Shown: piece after piece, positions 18,066 to 26,270 of the stretch | Position numbering within the stretch: position 1 is the first letter of the stretch | Layout of the letters: every line of letters begins with the position of its first letter | Assembly (NCBI GenBank): GCA_023409735.1 | Contig: JAEYRB010000054.1 | Span: 186,001-250,000, forward strand | Length of the DNA: 64,000 bases | Source of the DNA: Bacillota bacterium | GTDB taxonomy: Bacteria; Bacillota; Clostridia; Acetivibrionales; DTU013 | Direction of reading: 5' to 3' | Made by a program: the position numbers and the translations under genes | Notes under the pieces: generated by a model | What the model saw: only the letters and a program-made list of their open reading frames with translations | Told to the model about the DNA's origin: nothing | Databases searched by the model: none

Positions 18066-18425
18066 TCAGCCCTTAGCTGAAGCCTTTGATTTCTTTACTG
18101 CAATAAGTAATGCACTGGCAATAAGCACGCCTCCTACTACATAAAACAGTTCTGCGGGAATTCCGCTTGTTTCAGGAAGCTTTGCATCTCCACCTGGTGT
18201 TTCTTCATCTACAATAGTTGTATTATCAAGATCAGCAACTCCGCTATCTTTGTCAGTCTTCTCGTCAATTACCTCAATCTTATCCTTTGCATCACCCTGA
18301 GGTACAACTTCATCTATAATGTCTTCATCGTAAACCGTATCGCCTACTGTTGGTACTGCATATGCTACAGCAGCTAGGCTAAAAATTATAACCAGTACAA
18401 GAAATAAACATGCTATCTTTTTCAT
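18066..18425 (-). CDS. small secreted LPxTG-like cell-wall-anchored protein
   Basis: A 119-residue exported protein. The signal peptide starts MKKIACLFLVLVIIFSLAA and likely ends at AYA. The mature part is very acidic and contains two related spacers, DEVVPQGDAK and DEETPGGDAK. It ends with a sorting-type signal: LPETSG, IPAELFYVVGG, a hydrophobic span and KKSKASAKG. Compared with the canonical LPxTG, a Ser sits between T and G; the following IPAE and GG residues match the LPQTGG protein at 38.2-38.9 kb. Start at 18425 chosen for the GGGGGG site and the signal peptide. Downstream of the ligase-like gene. Function unknown. Confidence 0.8.
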   Translation of the reverse strand: MKKIACLFLVLVIIFSLAAVAYAVPTVGDTVYDEDIIDEVVPQGDAKDKIEVIDEKTDKDSGVADLDNTTIVDEETPGGDAKLPETSGIPAELFYVVGGVLIASALLIAVKKSKASAKG

Positions 18426-18487
18426 AACAACCCCCCTATAACTTTTACCATTATATAACAATTTACACAATTATGCAATACATGTAC

Positions 18488-20620
18488 TTATTTTATTTTG
18501 TTTAGCAGTTCTTCAGCTTCATTAAAATATGCTGTAAGCGTTTCACTATTTGGCTTGAAATTAGATGTTTTCTTATCTCTCATATCAAATAAAGCACCAG
18601 TTTTTTCAATGCGGTATTTACCTTGCTTTAACTCAAGGCATAGATTCAAAAGCTCTGCGGCTCGTTCTGGATCATTATTGACCATCATGTATTCAGCTGC
18701 AACTATATAGCTTTCCACAAGTAGCTCATAATTATATTTATTGCTCTTTTGATACTGAACAAGCCTTTCAGCACACTTCACAGCCTCCATTGGCATGTCA
18801 AGGCCTTGGTATGTCTGAAGAAGTAGTTTTTGCTGTACGGGATGATATTTGTTCTCACTGCCTCCTTTTTCACCTGCTATTCTTGCCTTTTCCAGGTAGC
18901 TTAACTTATCACGCTCGTCATTACTCTTTTTGGCTTTGTTATAATATAGCTTTGATAATTGAAATAGATATTCTGGATTATTCTGATCTAGTCTTAATGC
19001 TTCATTAAAGTATGCTATAGCAGAATCATATCCTTTTTCATCTATATATACCAGACCCTTATGTCCATTATATGCTGCTGTGAAAAACAATGTATAAGCT
19101 GAAAATAAAGCGGCACATATAATAACTGAAGCAATCTTCAGTATATTGCTTCTATTAATATTCCCTTCCTTACTATCAGCCTTGACAGTGCTATTCGTAC
19201 GCCCTACTGCAGATACAGTAATCATTGTAAATAACATTAAAATTAATGAAACATATGACAAATCAAAGTCAAAGGAAGAATGACCTACCAGTGCAATAAA
19301 TTCGCATAAAAAGCCTACTATATAGACCCTGGCTGCTTTCTCTTTTTCCTTGAAAAAGCATATTATAAAATTAATAAAAGCAGTTGCTAAAAGAGCTGTA
19401 TATGCCAAAAATCCCAAAATACCCGACTCTACAAAAACCTGAAGAAAATTATTATGTACATAATTAGCTGTATAATTAACTTCCTGAACGCTCTGATATA
19501 CAGTCTCCCAGCCTCCTCCGCCAAATCCCGTTAGCCAGTTGTCACTAATTAATTTAAGTGCATCTCTGTCAAATTCCAGTCTGTACAAGATGTTAGGATC
19601 ATTGAAGTTAAGGTTTTTAAGCCTGCTGCTAAGGACCTCAGGCATCATTGAGAATATGTTCTCTCTGAAAATAACTACAACAGCCACAATTGCCACAAAA
19701 ATTCCGGCTGATATTATTCCCGAGTATTTAGGCATCACGGGCTTGATATTACTTAAAGGTGTTTTTCTGATGATTACCTTTATTAGTGACAATAGCAATG
19801 ATAAAAGGCTTGATGCTAGGAATGATATTGCCACCCATATTGACGGTACAAGATAACCGCCTTGTTCAACAGCTCCGCTGAATTTACTTAACGTAAAGGC
19901 AAGAGGTAATAAAACAGCCGAAAGTCTGATTACACTCCTTAACCTTAAGCCTGATGGCTGAAGGAAAATAAAAAGCAATAAGGCAGCCATACATGCCAGA
20001 TACCCTCCCCTTGAACCTGTCATAAACAGTGCAAAGGCAAAAGTATTTCCCAGTCCTGATACAAGTGCTGTAAAGAATTCATTTTTGCTGTTGTTTATTA
20101 TCGACATGGTAAATATGAGGCACATAGAAAAATAGATGCTCGCTGTATTCGTGTATTGAAAGGTAGCTCCAAGCCGTTCACTGAAAATTGTATCCTCAAG
20201 GATAGGAAATGCTCCAGTGAGTGCCTCAAGGCCAATAACAGCGCATACAAAGCCTGGCAGTATCACCATTGGCATATATTGCTTTATAAACTTTTGTGGA
20301 TTTTCATAAAAATAGTCATATAATACAAGAAAGATTAAGAAGCAGACTGCGTATACCATTACAGTATCCAGATTTTCACGTTTATTGACGGCGCCTGCAA
20401 AGCTTATGATGCTTGCAGTGATCAACAGTACACACGGTATGCCGTATAAAATGCTTACATTGATTTCTTCATTATTAAGGATCTTTGATAAAAAGTATAA
20501 AAACATCAAAATTGATATAGTTGCCAAAAAGCCGTAAGTCTCCACACTGAAGAATAAGCCCCTGAAAAGTGGTGAAACTGCAATCAGAACCATTATGGCG
20601 TTCACACATGTTTTTTTCAT
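18488..20620 (-). CDS. O-antigen ligase/polymerase-like membrane protein with TPR tail
   Basis: A 710-residue protein. Residues 1 to about 500 hold about a dozen membrane spans with the Wzy_C/WaaL-like region near GSRGGYLACMAA and GFGGGGWETVYQ, VHNNFLQVFVESGILG. The periplasmic-side Arg/His pattern is typical of ligases. After a final span, residues about 520-700 form TPR repeats (GYDSAIAYFNEALRLDQNNPE). It could ligate polysaccharide or lipid-linked glycan to a surface acceptor, or polymerise it. It has its own TTGAAT-17-TATACT promoter and is followed by a small anchored surface protein. Confidence 0.78.
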   Translation of the reverse strand: MKKTCVNAIMVLIAVSPLFRGLFFSVETYGFLATISILMFLYFLSKILNNEEINVSILYGIPCVLLITASIISFAGAVNKRENLDTVMVYAVCFLIFLVLYDYFYENPQKFIKQYMPMVILPGFVCAVIGLEALTGAFPILEDTIFSERLGATFQYTNTASIYFSMCLIFTMSIINNSKNEFFTALVSGLGNTFAFALFMTGSRGGYLACMAALLLFIFLQPSGLRLRSVIRLSAVLLPLAFTLSKFSGAVEQGGYLVPSIWVAISFLASSLLSLLLSLIKVIIRKTPLSNIKPVMPKYSGIISAGIFVAIVAVVVIFRENIFSMMPEVLSSRLKNLNFNDPNILYRLEFDRDALKLISDNWLTGFGGGGWETVYQSVQEVNYTANYVHNNFLQVFVESGILGFLAYTALLATAFINFIICFFKEKEKAARVYIVGFLCEFIALVGHSSFDFDLSYVSLILMLFTMITVSAVGRTNSTVKADSKEGNINRSNILKIASVIICAALFSAYTLFFTAAYNGHKGLVYIDEKGYDSAIAYFNEALRLDQNNPEYLFQLSKLYYNKAKKSNDERDKLSYLEKARIAGEKGGSENKYHPVQQKLLLQTYQGLDMPMEAVKCAERLVQYQKSNKYNYELLVESYIVAAEYMMVNNDPERAAELLNLCLELKQGKYRIEKTGALFDMRDKKTSNFKPNSETLTAYFNEAEELLNKIK

Positions 20621-20657
20621 ATATTTTGGTGCCTTTCTTGCATTTTTTTCTATTTAT

Positions 20658-20686
20658 AGTATATAATTCATGCAATGATAATTCAA
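20658..20686 (-). promoter_or_regulatory. sigma-A promoter for the ligase-like gene
   Basis: On the minus strand TTGAAT (20681-20686) and TATACT (20658-20663) are separated by exactly 17 nt, and lie 38 nt from the start codon at 20620. It is divergent from the RiPP-cluster promoter. Confidence 0.65.
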
Positions 20687-20711
20687 TATTTTTCAATTTG
20701 CAAAACTCACA

Positions 20712-20740
20712 TTGATATTTTCTGGAAATTATAGTATTAT
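20712..20740 (+). promoter_or_regulatory. sigma-A promoter of the peptide-modification cluster
   Basis: TTGATA (20712-20717), a 17-nt spacer and TATTAT (20735-20740), about 35 nt before the PqqD-like start codon at 20776. Back to back with the minus-strand promoter at 20658-20686, so one intergenic region controls both units. Confidence 0.65.
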
Positions 20741-20775
20741 AGCCCTATACTTTTATTTGATACAAGGGGTTTGAA

Positions 20776-21042
20776 ATGAAGCTTAAAGAAAATCTCATAT
20801 TACGGGAGATTGCTGGTTCATGGATTATTGTACCTGTGGGCGAAATGGTTGTTGAATTTAACGGCCTGATGAATGTTAGCGAAAGTGGAGCTTTACTGTG
20901 GAAAAACCTTGTCGATGGATCTACTGAGGACAACCTCGTAGATATATTGCTTAATGAGTACAGCGTTGACAGAGAAACAGCAAAAGCCGATGTTGAGGAA
21001 TTTATTTCCCAACTAAAGGAGAAAGGACTTCTTTGCCAATGA
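20776..21042 (+). CDS. PqqD-like RiPP recognition protein
   Basis: An 88-residue PqqD-family protein. It has the typical order of beta strands followed by helices: LKENLILREIAGSWIIVPVG, VVEFNGLMNVSESGALLW, and a helical C-terminal half ending ISQLKEKGLLCQ. In RiPP pathways such domains (RRE) bind the leader peptide and present it to the modifying enzyme. Start ATG at 20776 follows AAGGGGTTTGAA. Its stop overlaps the radical SAM start as ATGA. It is the first gene of the cluster. Confidence 0.88.
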   Translation: MKLKENLILREIAGSWIIVPVGEMVVEFNGLMNVSESGALLWKNLVDGSTEDNLVDILLNEYSVDRETAKADVEEFISQLKEKGLLCQ

Positions 21043-22169
21043 ATTCAGCCTTTGAGCTTTTACTCGATAAGCTGTCAGCCCAGGCAGCCATAAAGGATAT
21101 ACCTCTTAACGGAGCTTTTGAATTGACCTCCAGGTGTAGCCTCAACTGTAAGATGTGTTATGTACATACTAACAGAGATGATACCGGGGTTAAAGAAAGA
21201 GAGCTTACAGCACAGCAATGGATAAGGCTTGCAGAGGATGCCCGCGAGGCCGGTATGCTAAACCTTATACTTACAGGCGGAGAGGTCTTTGTAAGACAAG
21301 ATTTTGAAGAAATTTACGAGCATTTGGCAAGAATGGGCTTTAACATTAATTTGTATTCCAATGCTACTCTTATAGATGAGAAAAAGGTAAAATGGCTTGG
21401 AAGAATTCCCCCTGCACAAATGGAGATAACACTTTACGGAGCCTCAGCTGATACATATGAAAGACTCTGCGGAAACAGAGACGCCTACAGAGCCGCAATA
21501 AGGAATATTGATCTTCTTCTCTCTGAAGGAGTGAATATTGAGTTAAAAACTACAGTTACATACGACAATATGAAGGACTACGCTGAGCTTGCTGAGTTTG
21601 CATATAAAAGAGGACTTCCGCTATCCATTGTAGATTATCTGTACCCAGCAAGAGTTGCAGCATGTACTGCTGAAGAAAACAGACTTTCACCGGAGGATCT
21701 GGCAGATTTTCTTAAAACAGTTGATAAAACAAACAGACATATTTATGGTGATAACTGTAATGAACAGCAAGGCCAGGAATCAGAGAGCCGTCAGGATAAG
21801 CTGCTACAAGAGCTTATGGATATTAAGCAGAGCTCCGGACTAAAGACCAGTGCATTCAGATGTAATGCGGGCAAAAGTGATTTCTGGATAACCTGGGATG
21901 GGCGCATGCTTCCATGCGGAGTATTAGAGGAACCATCGGCGCTTCCACTGGAATACGGCTTTAAGAAAGCTTGGGAGCTTGTTGGCAGCGGGTGCAAAAG
22001 TATTCCCTTGTGCAGACAGTGCTACGAATGTCGCCATATAGAGTACTGTAATATGTGTCCTGCCAAGCTTAAAAGTGAGACTGGACATTTTGACAAACCT
22101 GCACCATACCTTTGCAGACTTGCAGAGCTTGTAGGTGACAGAATGGAAAAATTGGCTACTAAAGATTAA
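21039..22169 (+). CDS. radical SAM/SPASM peptide maturase
   Basis: A 376-residue radical SAM enzyme. The [4Fe-4S] motif CSLNCKMC lies at residues 33-40 after the ATG at 21039, preceded by LNGAFELTSR. The radical SAM Gly-rich motif LILTGGEVFVRQDF follows. The C-terminal part is a SPASM-type domain rich in cysteines: FRCNAGKSDFWITWDGRMLPCG, then CRQCYECRHIEYCNMCPAK and a final YLCRLAEL. Such enzymes form thioether or C-C/epimer modifications on ribosomal peptides. The ATG overlaps the pqqD stop; an upstream TTG at 21033 is an alternative. Reaction type cannot be told from sequence. Confidence 0.9.
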   Translation: MNSAFELLLDKLSAQAAIKDIPLNGAFELTSRCSLNCKMCYVHTNRDDTGVKERELTAQQWIRLAEDAREAGMLNLILTGGEVFVRQDFEEIYEHLARMGFNINLYSNATLIDEKKVKWLGRIPPAQMEITLYGASADTYERLCGNRDAYRAAIRNIDLLLSEGVNIELKTTVTYDNMKDYAELAEFAYKRGLPLSIVDYLYPARVAACTAEENRLSPEDLADFLKTVDKTNRHIYGDNCNEQQGQESESRQDKLLQELMDIKQSSGLKTSAFRCNAGKSDFWITWDGRMLPCGVLEEPSALPLEYGFKKAWELVGSGCKSIPLCRQCYECRHIEYCNMCPAKLKSETGHFDKPAPYLCRLAELVGDRMEKLATKD

Positions 22170-22214
22170 TATTTATTATATATGTTTTTTTCTTGATTAT
22201 AAGGAGGGGTATTA

Positions 22215-22427
22215 ATGAAAACATACATCAAACCGACTATTGACTTCATTGAGCTCAAGTCAGAGGAAAGACTTGCATGTACATCCAATGGCGGCGGCAG
22301 CGGATGCTGCAGCGGCGGAGGCGGCGGACATAGTGGCTATTTCTTTTTTTCATGTAAACAAAACAGTTCTCCGCTTGGATATCTCTGTAATTCTATTAAG
22401 TTTCTTAACAGTCGGTGCCGTTGGTAA
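22215..22427 (+). CDS. putative Cys- and Gly-rich RiPP precursor peptide
   Basis: A 70-residue peptide with a strong ribosome site (AAGGAGGGG, 5 nt, ATG). The leader-like start MKTYIKPTIDFIELKSEERLA is followed by a Gly/Ser/Cys core: CTSNGGGSGCCSGGGGGHSG, then YFFFSCKQ. Six cysteines lie at residues 22, 31, 32, 47, 58 and 68. It sits 45 bp after the radical SAM gene. I do not recognise the family; it is not the SCIFF type. A run of eight T at about 22342-22350 could allow slippage: the +1 frame continues into a hydrophobic tail (VILLSFLTVGAVG) ending at 22461. So the exact C-terminus is uncertain, but residues 1-45 are well supported. Confidence 0.75.
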   Translation: MKTYIKPTIDFIELKSEERLACTSNGGGSGCCSGGGGGHSGYFFFSCKQNSSPLGYLCNSIKFLNSRCRW

Positions 22428-22447
22428 TCAGGAGGTACAAACGATAA

Positions 22448-23293
22448 ATGCTGCAGTATGAAATAGCTGGTTTAAAGGTTGGCATAATAAGTGATTACAG
22501 CAGTAAATTTAAAAGATTGAAGCCATTTGAGAGTGGCTTCTCGAATTTACCGGATATTGAAATAACCTTTCAATCATCCGGTTATTTTGCTGAGCAAAAT
22601 TATAATGCTATGGATAACGATGGAATAGCATGGCATGTTGAAATGAAAAATGCTTGTGTAATAGCACATGTCTATATTAAGAAAAGCAAAAGGACAGAAT
22701 ATAAGGTTATTGCCGAAAATAACTGGTCTAATGTAACTATTTTATATCGTGCCGGTGACACCGGATATGAGGCTGCTTTTTGTACATTTCTTGGCAACTT
22801 TATAATAAGCAACAAAATACTCTATCATGATGGCTTGGTGCTTCATGCCTCGGCCTTGTCCTATCAGGGTAAGGGTATTGCATTTACAGCCCCATCCGGC
22901 TCAGGTAAAACGACCCATGCAATATTATGGGAGAAGCGGTTTAATGCTGCTGTACTTAATGATGATTGTCCTATTATAAGATGTATAAACGGAAAAGCAA
23001 TGGCTTACGGTACACCCTGGAGCGGATCAAGACACAAATGTATAAATTCCAGTGCTCCGTTAGCTGCTATAGTAGTTATTGAACAGGCACCTGAGAATTC
23101 AATACATCCTCTGACGATACAGAGTGCTCTTCCCTTGCTGCTTCCCAGACTTTTTCTGCCTTTTCAGAATCCTTCAATGATGGACACAGCGCTTTCTAAT
23201 GCAGAAAAAATAGTAAATGACGTCTCCTTATATCTGTTAAAATGCAAGCCTGATTTTGAAGCTGCGGAGTTGGTGCATAAGTGCATAATGTAA
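22448..23293 (+). CDS. HPr kinase/phosphorylase-like P-loop protein
   Basis: A 281-residue protein with a Walker A segment APSGSGKTTHAILWE and a downstream LNDDCPII, the arrangement of the HprK C-terminal kinase domain. The N-terminal about 120 residues resemble other RiPP-cluster HprK-like proteins only in general pattern. Such proteins are seen in lasso and other RiPP loci, and some phosphorylate the precursor peptide. Here it follows the precursor and overlaps the peptidase gene by 13 bp. AGGAGG lies 12 nt before the ATG, a long spacing. Target is unknown; precursor phosphorylation is my inference. Confidence 0.75.
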   Translation: MLQYEIAGLKVGIISDYSSKFKRLKPFESGFSNLPDIEITFQSSGYFAEQNYNAMDNDGIAWHVEMKNACVIAHVYIKKSKRTEYKVIAENNWSNVTILYRAGDTGYEAAFCTFLGNFIISNKILYHDGLVLHASALSYQGKGIAFTAPSGSGKTTHAILWEKRFNAAVLNDDCPIIRCINGKAMAYGTPWSGSRHKCINSSAPLAAIVVIEQAPENSIHPLTIQSALPLLLPRLFLPFQNPSMMDTALSNAEKIVNDVSLYLLKCKPDFEAAELVHKCIM

Positions 23294-23754
23294 AGAATAT
23301 AAAATCTGCTGAGCTTTTCCCCGCTGTAACAGAGCTGTTGGAAAATGGACATAACGTAAAGCTTACTGTTACAGGCAATAGCATGATGCCCTTTTTAAGA
23401 GAAGATATTGACAGCATTGAATTATCAATCGTACCCTTCAGCGATCTGCATTTCCTTCAAGTTCCGCTGATCAAAAGAGAAAGCGGTCAATATATTCTCC
23501 ATAGGATCGTATTTAAAAAAAGAAGCAGCTTTTACATAGCAGGTGATGCCCATTTCTGGGCTGAAGGTCCTGTTCTTCCCTGTCAGTTGGTTGCTGTGGT
23601 ATCGGGAATATGGCGCAGAGGCAGATACATAAGTCCTCACAACTTTATCTGGTATGTGGCCTCCTTTCTTTGGTGGCTGAGGCTCCCGGTCACATATTCA
23701 TTAAAGGTTCCCTACAAGCTAATACAGCTTTTGCTTAAATTTGTACGCAAATAA
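23281..23754 (+). CDS. S24/S26-type signal-peptidase-like protein
   Basis: A 157-residue protein starting with GTG inside the end of the preceding gene. Conserved peptidase pieces are TVTGNSMMPFL (Ser34), QYILHRIV (His74) and FYIAGDAHFWAE (Asp89). This Ser-His-Asp order is that of archaeal/ER (SEC11-like) signal peptidases, rather than the Ser-Lys dyad of bacterial SipS. A hydrophobic C-terminal stretch (FIWYVASFLWWLRLPVTYS) may anchor it. It probably removes the leader of the modified peptide, since the ABC partner lacks a C39 peptidase domain. Confidence 0.75.
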   Translation: MHNVKNIKSAELFPAVTELLENGHNVKLTVTGNSMMPFLREDIDSIELSIVPFSDLHFLQVPLIKRESGQYILHRIVFKKRSSFYIAGDAHFWAEGPVLPCQLVAVVSGIWRRGRYISPHNFIWYVASFLWWLRLPVTYSLKVPYKLIQLLLKFVRK

Positions 23755-25480
23755 ACAATTATTACATAATGAGGTGATTCAGATTATTAAAAAGCTAATA
23801 AAATACTCACTCTGGATTTACCAGCAGTCCAAATCAGTAATCTGGCCAATTATTATACTTACCATTGCCGGTGTTTTAGCCTCCTTGACAAATGTCTTTG
23901 TGGCTCTTGCATCCAAATCACTTTTTGATTCGGCACAATACGGTAAAGTTGATGAATTACTTCGTTCAGCCCTTGTTATAATATCCGTCGTCCTATTGCA
24001 AACTATTATGCAATCAATTATTAATGTGTTAAACTCAAAGATTTCAGTTGGCATTAATAATGAAATGCGTTTGAAGCTTTTTAGAAAACTCTCGGGAGCA
24101 CAGTGGCAGTTCTTTACAAAATATCACAGCGGCGATCTGGTCACAAGACTGACCAGTGACACAGAAGCTGTTGTTAATGGCATAACTTCTGTACTGCCTG
24201 ACATGATCGCACTTATCGTAAATCTGGCTGTATCATTCATTGTTTTGATAATGTTTGATCCTATGCTTGCATTGCTTGCATTTATTCTTGGCCCTGTTTC
24301 AGTTATCATGACACGTCTTTTCAGCGGAAAGCTAAGTCAATACCATCTTCGTATACAGGAGACAGAAAGTGCTTCTAGAGGCTTCATACAGGAGCGTTTC
24401 AGCAGCATGCATGTTATTAAGGCCTTTGGCCTTGTACAGAAAAGCAGCAGCATACTTTCAAAGCTACAACAGGAGAAGCTGAGCTGGGTAATTAAAAGAA
24501 CTAAGCTCAGCGCTGCCTCAACAGCTTTTCTTACACTCAGCTACTGGGTCGGCTTTCTTCTGGCGTTGCTCTGGGGTTCGGTCAAGCTTTCCAGGGGCGC
24601 TGCTACATTTGGTACGATCACAGTTTTTCTCCAACTGGTAGGCCAAATACAGGCGCCATTCACCGGGTTGGCATATTCCATACCTCAGCTGGTAGTAATG
24701 TATGCATCTGCCGGCAGGCTTATTGAGCTTTCTGATATACCTGAAGAAGATAACTCCTGCCATGCTCTTAAGTGGAATAAGTCCGGTATTATTGCAGATA
24801 AGCTTGAATTCAGCTACGACAAGGCCATACCCGTTCTTGCCGGCACAAGCTTCAATATTCAGCCATCAGAGTTTGTTGCAATTACAGGCACCTCCGGCAA
24901 GGGCAAGACTACCCTTATTCGTCTTCTCATAGCTCTTCTTTTGCCTACAGGAGGCAGCTTGCGCTTCTATAATCCGGATACGCAGGACTCCGCTGATGCA
25001 GGTGTCGCCACACGTTCACTTGTGACCTATGTCCCACAGGGCAACACATTATTTTCCGGGAAAATTATAGATAATGTAATGCTTGGTAATGAAAACGCAT
25101 CAAATAATGAGCTCATTGAAGCACTTAAAACTGCTTGTATTTTTGATTTTGTTGATAGTCTTCCTGATGGTACTGCTACAGCGATCGGAGAAAATGGATA
25201 CGGTCTCTCCGAAGGGCAAGCCCAGCGTCTATCAATAGCCAGAGCACTTATTGGTCGAAAGCCTGTACTTATCTTCGATGAGGCTACTTCAGCATTGGAT
25301 GCTGAAACTGAGCTTAAGCTACTCAAATCAATAGCTTCGATTTCTCCAAGGCCTACCTGTATTATTATTACACATCGTCCGGCCGCCATCGATTTCTGTG
25401 ACAGAGTATTTAACATCAGTGAGGGTGTCTTGAAAGAAAACCTTGATCTTGCAATTGATCAAACTGCTGTCAATAATTAA
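23741..25480 (+). CDS. ABC exporter, fused transmembrane and ATPase domains
   Basis: A 579-residue exporter-type half transporter. Residues about 20-310 form the six-span domain. The ATPase has Walker A GTSGKGKTT, signature LSEGQAQRLSIARAL, Walker B VLIFDEATSALD and switch His in IITHR. No peptidase domain is present. No ATG is available near the start: TTG at 23741 overlaps the peptidase gene, and GTG at 23774 is an alternative, both with weak sites. It ends the cluster and is the expected exporter of the mature peptide. An immunity role is possible. Confidence 0.88.
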   Translation: MYANKQLLHNEVIQIIKKLIKYSLWIYQQSKSVIWPIIILTIAGVLASLTNVFVALASKSLFDSAQYGKVDELLRSALVIISVVLLQTIMQSIINVLNSKISVGINNEMRLKLFRKLSGAQWQFFTKYHSGDLVTRLTSDTEAVVNGITSVLPDMIALIVNLAVSFIVLIMFDPMLALLAFILGPVSVIMTRLFSGKLSQYHLRIQETESASRGFIQERFSSMHVIKAFGLVQKSSSILSKLQQEKLSWVIKRTKLSAASTAFLTLSYWVGFLLALLWGSVKLSRGAATFGTITVFLQLVGQIQAPFTGLAYSIPQLVVMYASAGRLIELSDIPEEDNSCHALKWNKSGIIADKLEFSYDKAIPVLAGTSFNIQPSEFVAITGTSGKGKTTLIRLLIALLLPTGGSLRFYNPDTQDSADAGVATRSLVTYVPQGNTLFSGKIIDNVMLGNENASNNELIEALKTACIFDFVDSLPDGTATAIGENGYGLSEGQAQRLSIARALIGRKPVLIFDEATSALDAETELKLLKSIASISPRPTCIIITHRPAAIDFCDRVFNISEGVLKENLDLAIDQTAVNN

Positions 25481-25568
25481 TGAGCTTCAGATATTTCTCG
25501 CATGTTTGAGGAAACAGTCCACTCCCGTAATAATATGGCTGTGATTATCTATCATTCGCTCTTGCTCC

Positions 25569-26270
25569 TTAAAGCATACTTACCTCTTTAGTATCATTTT
25601 TTCTGTAGTAGTAATTGTAATGGTAGTAATCATTCATTTCCTTCTTAGGAATTTTGTTTAGTATTACACCAATTATATTCGCATTAGCCTTTTCAAGCTG
25701 TTCCTTCACCTTTTTGGCCTTTTCAACCTCAATAGCCTTATACTCTATAAGTATGATAGTACCATCGGTTTTAGATGCAACGATGGCAGCATCGATCATG
25801 CTTCCCAACGGTGGTGTATCAATTATTATATAGTCATAATGCTCTTTTACATTCTCCAATAACGCAGCGAATCTTTTGCTTCCTATAAGCTCTGCAGGAT
25901 TTGGCGGTTTGGGTCCGCATAATATAAGGTCAAGATTTTTTATGTTTGTCTTGCTTATGACCTCATTAACATCAGCCAAACCCGACAGATAATTTGACAG
26001 TCCTGAATTGAGCTTTATGTTGACATTTTTGTAGAATTTGGGCTTCCTCATATCTGCATCAATATACAGTACCTTCTTTTCGGCACCGGCTATAGAGGCA
26101 GCGAGATTCATACTTGTCACTGATTTTCCCTCATTGGGTATACAACTCGTTAAGCAGATTGTCTTAACAGCCTTATCTGCGCTGCAAAACTGTATGTTGC
26201 TTCGGATCGTCCTGAGCGCCTCTTCTACAAGCTCGCTTATATTTGCTATTATCTCAACTGTACTATTCAT
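25569..26270 (-). CDS. tyrosine-protein kinase, CpsD/CapB family (BY-kinase)
   Basis: A 233-residue cytoplasmic ATPase. Motifs: Walker A ending PNEGKSVTSMNLA, Walker A' VLYIDADMRKP and Walker B YDYIIIDTPPLG. The C-terminus has a tyrosine cluster, YYHYNYYYRK, the usual autophosphorylation tail. It works with the Wzz-like partner to control capsule chain length and export. Its start overlaps the wzz stop by 4 nt (ATGA). Transcribed with the initiating transferase gene upstream. Confidence 0.92.
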   Translation of the reverse strand: MNSTVEIIANISELVEEALRTIRSNIQFCSADKAVKTICLTSCIPNEGKSVTSMNLAASIAGAEKKVLYIDADMRKPKFYKNVNIKLNSGLSNYLSGLADVNEVISKTNIKNLDLILCGPKPPNPAELIGSKRFAALLENVKEHYDYIIIDTPPLGSMIDAAIVASKTDGTIILIEYKAIEVEKAKKVKEQLEKANANIIGVILNKIPKKEMNDYYHYNYYYRKNDTKEVSML

